63,552 nt of DNA from Alkalinema sp. CACIAM 70d (lineage in GTDB: Bacteria > Cyanobacteriota > Cyanobacteriia > Leptolyngbyales > Leptolyngbyaceae): positions 1 to 63,552 of the forward strand of contig MUGG01000041.1 of the NCBI GenBank assembly GCA_002148405.1, read 5' to 3'. Below the pieces are notes generated by a model, which saw nothing but the letters and a program-made list of their open reading frames with translations, ran no database searches and was not told where the DNA came from. Shown in pieces: positions 1 to 9,709 of the stretch. Each line of letters begins with the position of its first letter. Positions within the stretch are counted from its first letter, which is position 1. The position numbers and the translations under genes are program-made.

Positions 1-1
1 G

Positions 2-244
2 GATATCCAAATGCCAGGAGTGGATGGTTTAACAGCAATTCGTCAATTACGAGCCGATACCACTGTGGCCAACATTCCAATTATTGCTTTGACAGCGTTA
101 GCCATGCAGGGTGATGCGGAACGCTGCCTTGCCGCAGGAGCCAATGATTACCTAAGTAAACCTGTGCGGTTGAAGCAATTGTTGCAAACAATTCAGCGAT
201 TACTAGATTCTAAGCCTTCTCAAATCGATCTAGAAATAAATTGA
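2..244 (+). CDS. Receiver-domain protein, C-terminal end (5' truncated)
   Basis: The frame is open from the window edge and ends at a stop at 242-244. It shows the second half of a CheY-like receiver: DIQMPGVDG at the very edge, whose Asp is the likely phospho-acceptor, then the ALTA segment with the switch Thr, and LSKPV with the conserved Lys-Pro. About 25 residues follow the domain, with no DNA-binding domain. The missing upstream part could therefore be a hybrid sensor kinase or a stand-alone response regulator. It is convergent with the kdp operon, and a hairpin lies between them. The receiver assignment is firm; the full protein cannot be named. Confidence 0.85.
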   Translation, partial: DIQMPGVDGLTAIRQLRADTTVANIPIIALTALAMQGDAERCLAAGANDYLSKPVRLKQLLQTIQRLLDSKPSQIDLEIN

Positions 245-268
245 AACCACTAGCAGAAATCTATAGAT

Positions 269-297
269 AAATAGATAGGAAAACTCTATCTATTTTT
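269..297 (+). terminator. Hairpin terminator after the receiver gene
   Basis: Arms AAATAGATAG (269-278) and CTATCTATTT (286-295) pair perfectly around a 7-base loop and run straight into a T tract. It serves the rightward receiver gene and overlaps the stop codon of the convergent kdpD (290-292), so it may work in both directions. Confidence 0.65.
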
Positions 298-1441
298 CTG
301 TTGCAATAATATGTAGATCAATGTGCTTTTGCCAAATCAGCTTCATCAAACGTTGAGTAAAGGATCCGCGAATCCAGCGTTTCCAGCGGGATTGTTGGCT
401 TTCGCCGATGACAATTTGAGTAATTCGGTGTTCCTCAGCCACTTGCGCGATCGCTTGGGGGATCTGCGTCTGCTTCATTCGTAGGAAGGTGCCCCCAAAT
501 TCCTGACAGAGACGTTCGCAGGTTTCCACATGTAAGCTTTCTTCACGAGTCAAGAAGCGATCGGGGCGATCGACGAAAAGTGTATAAAATTGAGCGTTCA
601 TATAACTGGCAATTCGCGCACCACGCCGAATGAGCTGCACGGAGTTAGGATAGGTTGAAATACAAACCAATACCCGCTCATGAATATTGCAGGTCATTGC
701 AGCGGGATCTCCACCCGCACTATCCTCCTCTACAGTATCTGCAACTTCCCGCAGAGCTAGTTCCCTTAAAGCAATCAAGTTACGCCGTTTGAAAAAATTC
801 TGAAAGGATTGTTCAATTTTATCTTGAGCATAAATTTTACCTTCCAATAATCGCTCTTCCAGCGTTTCCGGTGTGACATCAACGACAACAACCTGATCTG
901 CATCTTCGAGCACACGATCGGGGACTCGTTCTCGAACAACAACAGTGGTAATGCGTGCAACGATATCGTTTAAGCTTTCAATGTGCTGAATGTTTAGAGT
1001 CGAGTAAACGTTAATTCCCGCTTGCAATAATTGTTCGACATCTTGGTAGCGTTTTTCGTGGGTTGAGCCAGGTACGTTGGTATGGGCCAACTCGTCGATT
1101 AGGACGATTTGGGGCGATCGATCTAGAATGGCCTTTGTATCCATTTCCTGAAGGGTGGTTTGGCCAGACAGGACTAGCTTTTGTGGAATGATTTCCAGCC
1201 CGATCGCCTTTGCGGCAGTTTCCCTGCGGCCATGGGTTTCGAGAACCCCGATGACCACATCAATGCCCTCGGCTTTCAGGGCGTGGGCTTCTTCCAGCAT
1301 TTTGTAGGTTTTGCCCACCCCCGGTGCCATGCCAATAAAAATTTTATGCTGGCCTCGCCGATTAAATCGGTGCATTGGATTATAGGGAGTTGGATTGTGA
1401 GGAGTCGGATTGTGAGCAGTCGGATTGTGGGGGTCAAACAT
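290..1441 (-). CDS. kdpD: Truncated KdpD: sensor N-domain plus USP domain, no kinase
   Basis: Cytoplasmic N-terminal half of the KdpD potassium sensor. Visible are a Walker A motif GMAPGVGKT at about residues 37-45, a Walker B-like VLIDELAHTN near 112-122, and a universal-stress-like domain from about 250 to the end. The four membrane helices and the HisKA/HATPase half of the enterobacterial 894-residue protein are absent, and no kdpE lies nearby. Short KdpD proteins are known from other cyanobacteria, so this is a lineage trait rather than a broken gene. The first 22 codons are a 15-bp tandem repeat encoding (H/Y)NPTx. An alternative ATG at 1375 would remove it. Last gene of the leftward kdp operon, 62 bp after kdpC. 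Confidence 0.88.
   Translation of the reverse strand: MFDPHNPTAHNPTPHNPTPYNPMHRFNRRGQHKIFIGMAPGVGKTYKMLEEAHALKAEGIDVVIGVLETHGRRETAAKAIGLEIIPQKLVLSGQTTLQEMDTKAILDRSPQIVLIDELAHTNVPGSTHEKRYQDVEQLLQAGINVYSTLNIQHIESLNDIVARITTVVVRERVPDRVLEDADQVVVVDVTPETLEERLLEGKIYAQDKIEQSFQNFFKRRNLIALRELALREVADTVEEDSAGGDPAAMTCNIHERVLVCISTYPNSVQLIRRGARIASYMNAQFYTLFVDRPDRFLTREESLHVETCERLCQEFGGTFLRMKQTQIPQAIAQVAEEHRITQIVIGESQQSRWKRWIRGSFTQRLMKLIWQKHIDLHIIATEK
1376..1435 (-). repeat. 15-bp tandem repeat at the 5' end of kdpD
   Basis: About four imperfect copies of a 15-bp unit (coding strand like AATCCGACTCCTCAC) encode HNPTA, HNPTP, HNPTP and YNPMH. A multiple of three keeps the frame open through any copy-number change. 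Confidence 0.8.
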
Positions 1442-1503
1442 AGTGCCATTGTTTGCCTGGGGTAGATCAGCGCTCTCGATCGTGTCGGCTGTAAAGCAAC
1501 CTA

Positions 1504-2094
1504 TTAGGCCTGAGGGGATTGCGCATCTAAGGCTAGGTTTAATTTAAGGACATTGACGCCGGGTTCTCCAAAAATGCCTAGGAAGCGTCGATCAATCGCG
1601 CGATTCATGATGGCTGCTACTGCGTCAGGAGTCATGCTGCGCGCTTGGGCAACCCGTAGAATTTGGGCGTTGGCAGCCTCCAGGGTGATATGGGGATCAA
1701 GGCCCGAGCCGGAAGTGTAAAGCAGATCGGCGGTGGGTTTGAGGTTTGCCTGCTGTAATTTTTGGGCGTCGATTTTGGCACGATCGATCAGAGCTGGATT
1801 ACTGGGAGCCAAGTTACTCGCACCGGAGGTACCCGTTTGGGCAACATCGGGCTGGGTAGCGTAGTTCACCGTACTAGGGCGACTCCAAAAATACCGCTCC
1901 TGGGTAAATGGCTGCCCAATAAGGGTCGATCCCACGGTGGTTCCCTGGACAGTCTTGAGCAAACTGCCATTGGCCTGGTAGGGAAACAGTCCTTGACCGA
2001 TCGCGAGCGTTATCAACGGATAAATTAAGGCTGTAATGACCCAGAGAACAATCGTCACGCGAATGGATTTTAGGAATTCCTGTGTAATACCCAT
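1504..2094 (-). CDS. kdpC: Potassium-transporting ATPase C subunit KdpC
   Basis: 196 residues, the normal length for KdpC, the single-span subunit that stabilises the KdpFABC K+ pump and raises its ATP affinity. One membrane helix lies at about residues 12-35 (VTIVLWVITALIYPLITLAI). It is followed by family signatures: GSTLIGQPF, the Arg-Tyr-Phe-Trp-Ser-Arg-Pro-Ser block, SGASNLAPSNP, and GSGLDPHI near the end. Its ATG shares its first base position with the preceding stop (TAATG), which suggests translational coupling to the kdpF-like gene. Well supported. Confidence 0.95.
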   Translation of the reverse strand: MGITQEFLKSIRVTIVLWVITALIYPLITLAIGQGLFPYQANGSLLKTVQGTTVGSTLIGQPFTQERYFWSRPSTVNYATQPDVAQTGTSGASNLAPSNPALIDRAKIDAQKLQQANLKPTADLLYTSGSGLDPHITLEAANAQILRVAQARSMTPDAVAAIMNRAIDRRFLGIFGEPGVNVLKLNLALDAQSPQA

Positions 2095-2327
2095 TAGAAT
2101 CGCTCCGGCTGAAAAATAACAACAAATAGATAAATGCTGAGTAGAACCGTTGTAATACCTAGTAGCACTAAAGCGAAGGTTTGACCTCGATCGAGGGTGC
2201 CTCCAGTCGCTGCTTGCACAGCGGGTGCTAACAGTAAGGTTCCTAAAAGTGCAAAGAGAAAGACCTTAGGCCAGCGCTGCTGGCGGAAACGGATCAGAAT
2301 TGTCTCTAGAAACTCTAATTTCAACAT
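2094..2327 (-). CDS. kdpF: KdpF-like small membrane subunit (KdpF/KdpG type)
   Basis: 77 residues from the ATG at 2327, which is preceded by TTGGAGC as a ribosome binding site; an upstream in-frame TTG at 2348 is less likely. There are two hydrophobic segments: VFLFALLGTLLLAPAVQA, which could be a signal or first helix, and a C-terminal helix ending in the KdpF-like YLFVVIFQPERF. Bacterial KdpF is usually about 30 residues. The N-terminal extension matches what I recall of cyanobacterial kdp operons, where it has been called KdpG. It lies between kdpB and kdpC, the expected position. The role in the Kdp complex is inferred from position and the C-terminal motif. Confidence 0.75.
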   Translation of the reverse strand: MLKLEFLETILIRFRQQRWPKVFLFALLGTLLLAPAVQAATGGTLDRGQTFALVLLGITTVLLSIYLFVVIFQPERF

Positions 2328-2405
2328 GCTTAGCTCCAAGTTAATCAATGATTATGACACAAACTAATGTCCCATTAATTCACAGCGTTTACGCCAACTA
2401 AATCG

Positions 2406-4502
2406 CTATGCCAATCCAATCGCAGCAACAAAATTGTCTAATAACTTAATGGCAATGAAGGGAGCAACAACGCCACCTAAGCCATAGATCAGAATATTTC
2501 GGGCTAACAATTGATCTGCGGTCAGTGGGCGAAACTTAACACCCTTCAATGCTAAGGGAACCAATGCAGGAATAATGAGTGCATTGTAAATCAACGCGGA
2601 AAGAACTGCCGATTGGGCACTGGCTAATCCCATAATGTTCAAACTGCCAATCCCTGCCTGGGCAAAAATTGCGGGAATAATGGCAAAATATTTGGCAATG
2701 TCGTTGGCGATGGAAAAGGTGGTCAAGGCTCCTCGGGTGATCAGGAGTTGTTTTCCGATCGTTACAATGTCAATTAGCTTGGTGGGATCGGAATCTAAAT
2801 CCACCATATTCGCGGCTTCCTTAGCGGCTTGGGTACCAGAATTCATAGCAACCCCAACATTGGCTTGGGCAAGGGCCGGAGCATCATTGGTGCCATCGCC
2901 AGTCATGGCCACGAGTTTGCCCTTCGCCTGTTCCGATCGAATCACTTCAATCTTATCTTCTGGTGTTGCCTCCGCAATAAAATCATCCACCCCTGCTTCC
3001 TGGGCAATCACTGAGGCCGTAATGCGGTTATCTCCTGTGAGCATAACAGTGCGAATACCCATACGCCGCAGTTGGTCAAAGCGCTCCCGAATACCGGGTT
3101 TAATGATATCTTTGAGGTAAATTACCCCGTAGATCTCCTGATTCTGACAAACGGCTAAGGGAGTTCCTCCAAGACGGGAAACTTTTTCGAAAGCGTGATC
3201 TAATTCCACGGGGATTTCTCCCTGGCGCGATCGGATAAATCCCTTAATCGCATCGACAGCCCCTTTGCGGAATTCGGTACCATCTGCCACATCTGTTCCA
3301 CTCATGCGGGTACGGGCAGAAAATTCCACGCCTTCGGCTTGATCCAAGTTGAAAAATGAAGCAACGCCATAGGTTTCCGCTAAGCGGACGATCGATTTAC
3401 CCTCGGGAGTTTCATCAAAAACACTGGCGGCCAAGGCAACCTGCGCCACTTCTGGGATTGTGTGACCGTTGACCGGGATAAATTCCTCAGCTAAGCGGTT
3501 CCCCAGCGTAATGGTTCCCGTTTTATCGAGCACTAGCGTATTCACATCTCCGCAAGCTTCCACCGCCCGCCCGGAGGTCGCAATCACATTAAATTGGGCC
3601 ACCCGATCCATTCCCGCAATCCCGATCGCGCTCAATAGCCCGCCGATCGTGGTGGGAATTAGTGCGACGAGTAATGAAATTAAAACAGCGACACTCACTG
3701 GAGAGTTAACATAGTTAGCAATTGGCGGCATCGTTGCAATCACAATCAAAAACACTTGGGTTAATACCGCTAGCAACACGGTCAGGGCAATTTCATTGGG
3801 TGTTTTGGTGCGTTCTGCCCCCTCTACCAAGGCAATCATGCGATCGATGAATCCCTTACCCGGATCAGCCATGACGCGAATGACGAGTTCATCGGAGAGA
3901 ATGCGCGTACCGCCCGTGACGGAACTGGCAATATCTGTTCCCGGTTGTTTGAGGACGGGAGCCGACTCCCCAGTGATAGCCGATTCATCCACCGAGGCCA
4001 CCCCTTGGATAACTTCACCATCAGCAGGAATAACGTCTCCAGCGATGACTTTGACCAGATCACCTCGACGCAAATCGGTGGAGCTAATTTCTTGGACAGT
4101 GCCATCGGGCAGGAGTTTGCGGGCGATCGCGTCAGTTTTGGTGGAACGGAGCGCATCGGCTTGGGCCTTTCCCCGTCCTTCTGCAACGGCTTCAGCAAAG
4201 TTGGCAAAGAGAACGGTAAAGAGCAGAATGAGGGTAATCAAACCATTAAATAACTGCGGGTTTTTATCCGTTGCGTTGCCCAAAAGATTGGGATTGATGG
4301 TAACCAAAGCGGTGACGATCGTGCCAACCCACACTAAAAACATGACAGGATTTTTCACCTGAACTCGAGGATCTAATTTAATAAAAGCTTGCTTAATCGC
4401 CCGTTGATATAATCCTTGGGTTTTTGCCTTGGGCGTATGTTTCCGCTGCTGGCGAGGTTGATGGGAGGGCGATCGAGGTTGGGAATGAGACAACGAACCC
4501 AT
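2406..4502 (-). CDS. kdpB: Potassium-transporting P-type ATPase B subunit KdpB
   Basis: 698 residues; the catalytic subunit of the high-affinity K+ pump in the plasma membrane. The phosphorylation loop DKTGTITLG has its Asp at residue 326. TGES of the actuator domain and [10 protein letters not shown] of the hinge are intact, and the family's membrane helices are present at both ends. The N-terminus is about 20 residues longer than the E. coli protein and rich in Ser, Pro and Arg (residues 1-28). It follows kdpA by 55 bp and precedes the kdpF-like gene by 78 bp. No sign of damage. Confidence 0.97.
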   Translation of the reverse strand: MGSLSHSQPRSPSHQPRQQRKHTPKAKTQGLYQRAIKQAFIKLDPRVQVKNPVMFLVWVGTIVTALVTINPNLLGNATDKNPQLFNGLITLILLFTVLFANFAEAVAEGRGKAQADALRSTKTDAIARKLLPDGTVQEISSTDLRRGDLVKVIAGDVIPADGEVIQGVASVDESAITGESAPVLKQPGTDIASSVTGGTRILSDELVIRVMADPGKGFIDRMIALVEGAERTKTPNEIALTVLLAVLTQVFLIVIATMPPIANYVNSPVSVAVLISLLVALIPTTIGGLLSAIGIAGMDRVAQFNVIATSGRAVEACGDVNTLVLDKTGTITLGNRLAEEFIPVNGHTIPEVAQVALAASVFDETPEGKSIVRLAETYGVASFFNLDQAEGVEFSARTRMSGTDVADGTEFRKGAVDAIKGFIRSRQGEIPVELDHAFEKVSRLGGTPLAVCQNQEIYGVIYLKDIIKPGIRERFDQLRRMGIRTVMLTGDNRITASVIAQEAGVDDFIAEATPEDKIEVIRSEQAKGKLVAMTGDGTNDAPALAQANVGVAMNSGTQAAKEAANMVDLDSDPTKLIDIVTIGKQLLITRGALTTFSIANDIAKYFAIIPAIFAQAGIGSLNIMGLASAQSAVLSALIYNALIIPALVPLALKGVKFRPLTADQLLARNILIYGLGGVVAPFIAIKLLDNFVAAIGLA

Positions 4503-4557
4503 AGAAGTATCCTGAATGAAGGGATTGGATAAAAATGAAGGAATTAGATCAATCAGA

Positions 4558-6240
4558 TTACAAGTGCGCTAACTGAAATCCTTCAGCGATCGGGCCTAGA
4601 GCTAAGACAGGGAAGAAGGTTAAGACGCCCAAAATTAAAATAATGACGCCGGTAATGCTGGTAAACAGCCCTGTATCGGTGCGCAGGGTTCCTGTCGTGA
4701 GGGGAACCGGCTGCTTGTGGGCCATACCATCAGCGAGAAGGAGGAGAGCCACGATCGGGACATAGCGGCCTACCAGTAAACTAAAACAAGCACTTAGGTT
4801 CCACCAGACCGTTCCATCGCCCAATCCTTCAAAACCTGAGCCATTATTAGCCGATGCTGAAGCATATTCGTAAATCACTTGGGAAATGCCGTGGAATCCA
4901 GGGTTACTAATTCCAGCAAGGGTTTCTGGGAATGCGAGCGTAACGGCTGCGGGAATCAGAACAGCAATGGGATGAATTAGCAGGATTATGCTAGCGAGAA
5001 CAATTTCTGGTTTCTCAATTTTGCGGCCTAGAAATTCTGGGGTACGTCCTACCATCAATCCTGTGAGAAAGACGGCTAGGATTAAATATACAAATAGGAA
5101 CGCAGTTCCAGTTCCTTGGCCTCCCCAAACAATTTGCAAAAACAAGTTTAAGAGCGTAGAGAAGCCACCTGGAGGCATGAGCGAGTCGTGCATCCCGTTG
5201 ACGGCTCCGCACATGGTGGCAGTCGTCAGAATCGACCATAGAGCCGTCTGCGCCCAACCAAAGCGAACTTCTTTGCCTTCCAAATTTGCGGCAGCGCTTC
5301 CCAGCAACGCATTGACCTGAGAATTGCCTTGGAATTCGCCCCAAGCGGTTAGGGCAACTAGGGGAATAAACAGCGCTAGCACAATCCCATAGACATACCA
5401 AGCCTGCCGTAAGTTTTTGGCAAAGAGGCCATAGGTGTAAATCAAAGCGGAGGGAATCACCACCATGGCGATCGTTTCAACCAGGTTCGTCAAGCCATTG
5501 GGATTTTCAAAGGGATGGGCAGAATTGGCTCCGAAAAATCCACCGCCGTTTTCGCCGAGTTGTTTAATAATTTCAAAATGGGCAATCGGGCCACGGGCGA
5601 TCGCTTGATTGGCACCTTCCAGGGTTGTAGCAGTGGCGACCCCTGCCAAGGTTTCTGGGACACCCGCAATGATCAGAACCATGGCCCCTACGAGGGAAAG
5701 AGGCAGCAGGACACGGGTGATAGCAAGGACTAAATCCCGGTAGAAATTCCCCAGCGATCGACCTGTCAAGCCCCGAATAAAGGCAATACCAACGGCTAGA
5801 CCTGTCGCTGCGGAAGTAAACAGGAGAAAGCCTAGGGCAAACACTTGACTGCTATAGCTTAAGGTCGTTTCACCGGAATAGTGCTGCTGATCCGTATTGG
5901 TTAAAAAAGAGATTGTGGTGTGGAGGGCAGTATCCCAGCGAACATTACCCAACCCAGTCGGATTAAATGGCAAGAAAGGCTGAGCGATGATAATCGTAAA
6001 TACTAAAAGCCCCATGGCAAGATTACTAACGAGAACAGCCTGGGTGTATTGTCGGCCTGTCATCTCTTCACTATCCCGCAACCCAATCCAGCGATAGACT
6101 CGCCGTTCGATCGGCTCCAGAATCGGATCGAGCCACGTCTTTTCTTGGAGGAAAACCCGAGCTAAATACTGACCCAGAATTGGGGTAAGAGCAATGACCA
6201 AAATTAGCGTCAATGCTATCTGAAAAATCCCTTGCAGCAT
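4558..6240 (-). CDS. kdpA: Potassium-transporting ATPase A subunit KdpA
   Basis: 560 residues and about ten membrane helices; the K+-binding and translocating subunit, related to the KtrB/TrkH channels. Filter-loop motifs are visible: [41 protein letters not shown] and [13 protein letters not shown]. First gene of the operon A-B-F-C-D. The order agrees with other bacteria except that the final gene is a KdpD lacking its kinase half. Confidence 0.97.
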   Translation of the reverse strand: MLQGIFQIALTLILVIALTPILGQYLARVFLQEKTWLDPILEPIERRVYRWIGLRDSEEMTGRQYTQAVLVSNLAMGLLVFTIIIAQPFLPFNPTGLGNVRWDTALHTTISFLTNTDQQHYSGETTLSYSSQVFALGFLLFTSAATGLAVGIAFIRGLTGRSLGNFYRDLVLAITRVLLPLSLVGAMVLIIAGVPETLAGVATATTLEGANQAIARGPIAHFEIIKQLGENGGGFFGANSAHPFENPNGLTNLVETIAMVVIPSALIYTYGLFAKNLRQAWYVYGIVLALFIPLVALTAWGEFQGNSQVNALLGSAAANLEGKEVRFGWAQTALWSILTTATMCGAVNGMHDSLMPPGGFSTLLNLFLQIVWGGQGTGTAFLFVYLILAVFLTGLMVGRTPEFLGRKIEKPEIVLASIILLIHPIAVLIPAAVTLAFPETLAGISNPGFHGISQVIYEYASASANNGSGFEGLGDGTVWWNLSACFSLLVGRYVPIVALLLLADGMAHKQPVPLTTGTLRTDTGLFTSITGVIILILGVLTFFPVLALGPIAEGFQLAHL

Positions 6241-6558
6241 GGAATGTCACTGCTCCTCAATGGTTTCTAACAGTTCCTGAAAATAGGAAAATGTAAATCG
6301 AGATATGCTTAGCTCACAGGATGCGATCGCGAAGCTTGAGCAGGCTCGATACCTTAGATTGTCGTGGGTCAGCCTAGGATTGGGGAGATATAGGCAGATA
6401 TAACTTTGCGTTTATTTTTTGCGTTTATTTTATGTAAGGCTTGCCGAGAGCGTAGGAGGAATGATGCGTTTAGACGAAAACTAAACACCCATATGCAGTT
6501 CAATGGTGGCAACGTCTCGATCGAGACGTTTTCCCTGTTTAAAACCTCTATGCAAATT
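6241..6558. promoter_or_regulatory. Intergenic region upstream of kdpA
   Basis: 318 bp without a gene. It should contain the kdp promoter (leftward) and the end of the ABC transporter transcript. Two things stand out. TTTGCGTTTATTT is repeated exactly in tandem at 6405-6417 and 6418-6430. A perfect 20-bp palindrome AACGTCTCGATCGAGACGTT lies at 6511-6530, 29 bp past the ATPase gene stop; it could be part of a terminator or an operator. No -10/-35 pair could be chosen with confidence. Confidence 0.45.
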
Positions 6559-7386
6559 TTATTGATAGCGCTCTAGGAAACCTAAAGCGTGATTTCGCAG
6601 ATCGTAGTAGTCTTTCGACTCTCGCAATTCATGGAGATTACGGGGACGCGGCAGCGCAATATCAAGAACTTGAGCAATCTTAGCTCCTGGCCCATTGGAC
6701 ATCATCACAACCCGATCGGACATAAAAATAGCTTCGTCTATGTCGTGGGTAATCATCATAACCGCCTGAGGATGCTGACTCCAGATTTCGAGAACATCCT
6801 GCTGTAATTTGGGTCGAGTCAATGCATCAAGCGCCCCAAAGGGTTCATCCAACAGCAACATTTTGGGTCGGGTAGCTAGTGCCCGAGCGACCCCAACACG
6901 CTGCTTCATGCCCCCGGAAAGCTCGTGGGGATATTTGTCCGCCGCCGCCGAAAGTTTTACCATATCGATGTGCTCATTCACGATGGCAATTTTCTCGTTG
7001 CGGCTCATCGTCTTAAAGACTTCATCGACAGCCATGCGAATGTTTTCCCGCACCGTGAGCCAAGGCAATAAGGCGTAGCCCTGAAACACCATCATGCGTT
7101 CGGCCCCCGGCTTACGCACGGCTTTGCCTTCCAAGGTAACCAGTCCTGAGGTGGGCTTTTCCAGCCCGGCCACAATTCGCATGAGCGTGGATTTCCCGCA
7201 TCCCGAATGCCCAATAATGGAGACATATTCCTGCTTACCCATGGTCAGGTCAATGCCGTTCAGGACAACAAATGGATCACCGTTGGGTTTACGGTAGGTT
7301 TTGACAATTTGTTCAATGGTCAGAAAGGGGGGATTGGTGTCAGATGGGGAGGATTCCGAGGAGATCGATCGCGTCATGAATGTCAT
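6559..7386 (-). CDS. ABC importer ATPase, NrtD/CmpD/SsuB family
   Basis: 275 residues; the cytoplasmic ATPase of an anion-type ABC importer. Walker A GHSGCGKST, signature LSGGMKQR, Walker B LLLDEPFGALD, the switch His in MMITHDIDEA, and the Q-loop region MMVFQGYALLPW are all present. It is the last gene of a leftward permease, binding protein, ATPase set, 64 bp after the binding-protein gene. Nitrate and bicarbonate systems in cyanobacteria add NrtC/CmpC, an ATPase with a fused binding domain; none is present here. The substrate is unknown. An ATG three codons in (7377) is an alternative start. Confidence 0.88.
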   Translation of the reverse strand: MTFMTRSISSESSPSDTNPPFLTIEQIVKTYRKPNGDPFVVLNGIDLTMGKQEYVSIIGHSGCGKSTLMRIVAGLEKPTSGLVTLEGKAVRKPGAERMMVFQGYALLPWLTVRENIRMAVDEVFKTMSRNEKIAIVNEHIDMVKLSAAADKYPHELSGGMKQRVGVARALATRPKMLLLDEPFGALDALTRPKLQQDVLEIWSQHPQAVMMITHDIDEAIFMSDRVVMMSNGPGAKIAQVLDIALPRPRNLHELRESKDYYDLRNHALGFLERYQ

Positions 7387-7450
7387 AGGGTTGCTACGGG
7401 TAAATAGGTCAGTGAGTTGTTCAAAATGCCCGGATCAATCAGACAAGGCA

Positions 7451-8851
7451 TCAGGTAAGGTAAAACGATTGCGCGGCTCCAGCCCGAATTTCAAACCCTT
7501 GGAGATAACCAATAGGATTGCTGGGATCAAAGGATGTGCCATCAATAAAATTCGCGCTAGGTTCTACTTTGTAGTCTTCTGATGGACATTGAATTCCCAT
7601 CTCGGCTGCAATGTCACGATAGAGGTCTGTCCGCCATGCTTTGCGGGCGATCGCCTCCGCATCTTTCGGAAACTGTGCAATTTGTCCCCAGCGAGTGGCT
7701 TGGGTCATCAGCCATAGGCTTTCGGACTGCCACAGGAAGGTGGAATGGTCGTGGGCAACGTCAGACACGGAGGTTGGCAAATCGAAGAATAGTGTGGTTT
7801 CTGGGCTGTTCACCCGACGGACTTGGTTGTCGAAGCCACCGTAGTTAAAGTCCCCCACAATCCCCGGCTGGGTGTATTTGGGGGCTGCGCCTGTAAACGC
7901 CCGCTGGGAAATGATGGCTGCAACCTCCGATCGATGGGCGGGATTACTACAGTACTGACAGGCTTCAATCATGGCCTTAACCAGCGATCGATAGGTCTTG
8001 GGGTAATTTTGAATAAAGGATTCACGCACAGCCAGAAGACGATCGGGATGACCTCTCCAAATTTCTCGTCCTTGAATAAACGTAAAGCCGATGCCTTCAT
8101 TCCCGGAAATGGCACGGGTATTCCACGGTTCAGCCACCATGTAGGCTTGCATGGAGCCGATGCGAGTGTTGCTGACCATCTGGGGCGGGGGCGTAATGAT
8201 GAGCCGGAGTTGGCTCATGGGATTAATCCCCGCTGCGGCTAACAGATACCGCACAAAATATTCGTAGATCGACGAACTGAGGACGACGGCCCATACCCGA
8301 TCGTCCAAGGGTGACTTTTCCCAATAGGTGCGTAGATCACGACCAAAGGCTTCTAGGTTGCCATTGTAGCTGTGCCAGGGTCTGATCCCACCATTCCACA
8401 GCTGACGATTCATGGTGAGGGCATTGCCGTGACGGTGAATTGTCATTGCAGCACAAAGGGGAAACTGCCGTGCGCCCTCAGCCCCTATGCGAGCATTGGT
8501 CACCGACCCAGAGACCACGGGAGAGGCATCTAAACGGCCAAAAATGATCCCGTCTCGGGAGTTGCCCCAACTGGCCTCACGACTGAGGATAACATTGAGG
8601 CCATACTTCCGAAAGAAGCCTTTTTCCCAGGCGATCGCAAAGGGAGCACAGTCATTGACCGGCACAAACCCAATGGTCAAGTTAGGTTTTTCTAAACTGG
8701 CGGGATCAACAACGGGTTCTATTTCTGGAGCCTGGGCCAGTGGATTGGTAGGAGTCTGGGCCTGGGGCTGACGGCAGCCAGAAAACGCGATCGCTGCGGT
8801 CGTAGCACCTGCTCCCTGCAGAAAGGCACGCCGTGTCCATTGTCCATTCAT
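7451..8851 (-). CDS. NrtA/CmpA-family substrate-binding lipoprotein, divergent
   Basis: 466 residues with a twin-arginine leader (TRRAFLQGAG) running into a lipobox (AFSGC, Cys near 26), so it is probably exported folded and lipid-anchored. The body follows the long NrtA/CmpA type: LTIGFVPVNDCAPFAIAWEKG, PPPQMVSN, MVAEPWN, the RWGQIAQFP block, and FIDGTSFDPSNP near the end. Two ligand-pocket positions look changed. The motif that reads THDLW-RYW in nitrate/bicarbonate proteins is IYEYFVRYL here, and the Lys after EPWN is Arg. The substrate may therefore be another small anion. The pocket comparison is from memory. Confidence 0.82.
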   Translation of the reverse strand: MNGQWTRRAFLQGAGATTAAIAFSGCRQPQAQTPTNPLAQAPEIEPVVDPASLEKPNLTIGFVPVNDCAPFAIAWEKGFFRKYGLNVILSREASWGNSRDGIIFGRLDASPVVSGSVTNARIGAEGARQFPLCAAMTIHRHGNALTMNRQLWNGGIRPWHSYNGNLEAFGRDLRTYWEKSPLDDRVWAVVLSSSIYEYFVRYLLAAAGINPMSQLRLIITPPPQMVSNTRIGSMQAYMVAEPWNTRAISGNEGIGFTFIQGREIWRGHPDRLLAVRESFIQNYPKTYRSLVKAMIEACQYCSNPAHRSEVAAIISQRAFTGAAPKYTQPGIVGDFNYGGFDNQVRRVNSPETTLFFDLPTSVSDVAHDHSTFLWQSESLWLMTQATRWGQIAQFPKDAEAIARKAWRTDLYRDIAAEMGIQCPSEDYKVEPSANFIDGTSFDPSNPIGYLQGFEIRAGAAQSFYLT

Positions 8852-8866
8852 AGAAGTCTCTAACCC

Positions 8867-9700
8867 TCAAGCGCGAGTGGGGCGATGGGTGATGATGGCT
8901 TGCAGCTTGGCGAGGGCATAGTCTAAAACGAGACCCGTTAAGCCAATGACAAAAACTGCTAAAAATACGGAACTCACGTTCAAACGGTTCCACTCATCCC
9001 AAACAAAGAAACCGATCCCAATGCCGCCAGTCAGCATTTCGACGGCCACAATGACTAACCAGGCAATCCCCAAACTAATGCGTAGTCCTGTGAAAATATA
9101 GGGTAGGCTCGCGGGTAAAACCACTTTGACGAGCTGCTTCCAGCGTGGCATTTCCAAGATTTGTGCCACTTCTAGGTAATCTTGAGGAACGTTACTGACT
9201 CCTTCTGCTGTGTTGATAATGGTAGACCACAGTGATGTAATGAAAATCACGAAAATAGCAGAGGGTTCAGCGGAATTAAAAATGGCTAGCGCAATGGGTA
9301 ACCATACAAGAGGAGAGACGGGCTTAAATATCTGAATAATGGGGTTCAAGGCGAGCCAAGCGCCATGGGAAAGGCCAATCCAAATTCCGAGTGGAATGGC
9401 GACCACTGCACCCAATAAGAACCCAATACAGACACGACGCAGGCTAGCCAACAGAAGCCACCCCAGTCCCAAATCACCGGGGCCACGATGGTAGAACGGA
9501 TTCAGAATAAAATCCAAATTTTTGATCAAGGCTTCGGGGGGGGTTGGCATCATTTCGTGACGAAATAAGGCAATAATCCACCAAACAACAATGACCCCGG
9601 TAAACCCAGCGATCGGTAGTAAAATATTGGGCTGAAATAAACTCCGCAACGGTTTCATCATTGAAGCTTTTGCACCCCAAAAAGGACTCATCAAAAACAT
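8867..9700 (-). CDS. ABC importer permease, NrtB/SsuC family
   Basis: About 277 residues with six membrane helices and the EAA-type cytoplasmic loop (LEVAQILEMPRWKQLVKVVLPASLPYIFTGLRI), typical of nitrate, sulfonate and taurine permeases. It is first of the three-gene set and ends 15 bp before the binding-protein gene. The permease-first order differs from the usual A-B-C-D order of nrt/cmp. The start is uncertain: TTG 9709, ATG 9700, and paired ATGs at 9661/9658 are all possible. The last gives the most family-like N-terminus (MMKPLRSLFQP). The substrate cannot be read from the sequence. Confidence 0.85.
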   Translation of the reverse strand: MFLMSPFWGAKASMMKPLRSLFQPNILLPIAGFTGVIVVWWIIALFRHEMMPTPPEALIKNLDFILNPFYHRGPGDLGLGWLLLASLRRVCIGFLLGAVVAIPLGIWIGLSHGAWLALNPIIQIFKPVSPLVWLPIALAIFNSAEPSAIFVIFITSLWSTIINTAEGVSNVPQDYLEVAQILEMPRWKQLVKVVLPASLPYIFTGLRISLGIAWLVIVAVEMLTGGIGIGFFVWDEWNRLNVSSVFLAVFVIGLTGLVLDYALAKLQAIITHRPTRA

Positions 9701-9709
9701 AAAGAACAA

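Noticed and set aside
1395..1412. ACTCCTCACA on the minus strand, similar to the Yfr1 small RNA core
   Set aside because: It is part of the 15-bp coding repeat of kdpD and lacks the flanking stem-loops of Yfr1.
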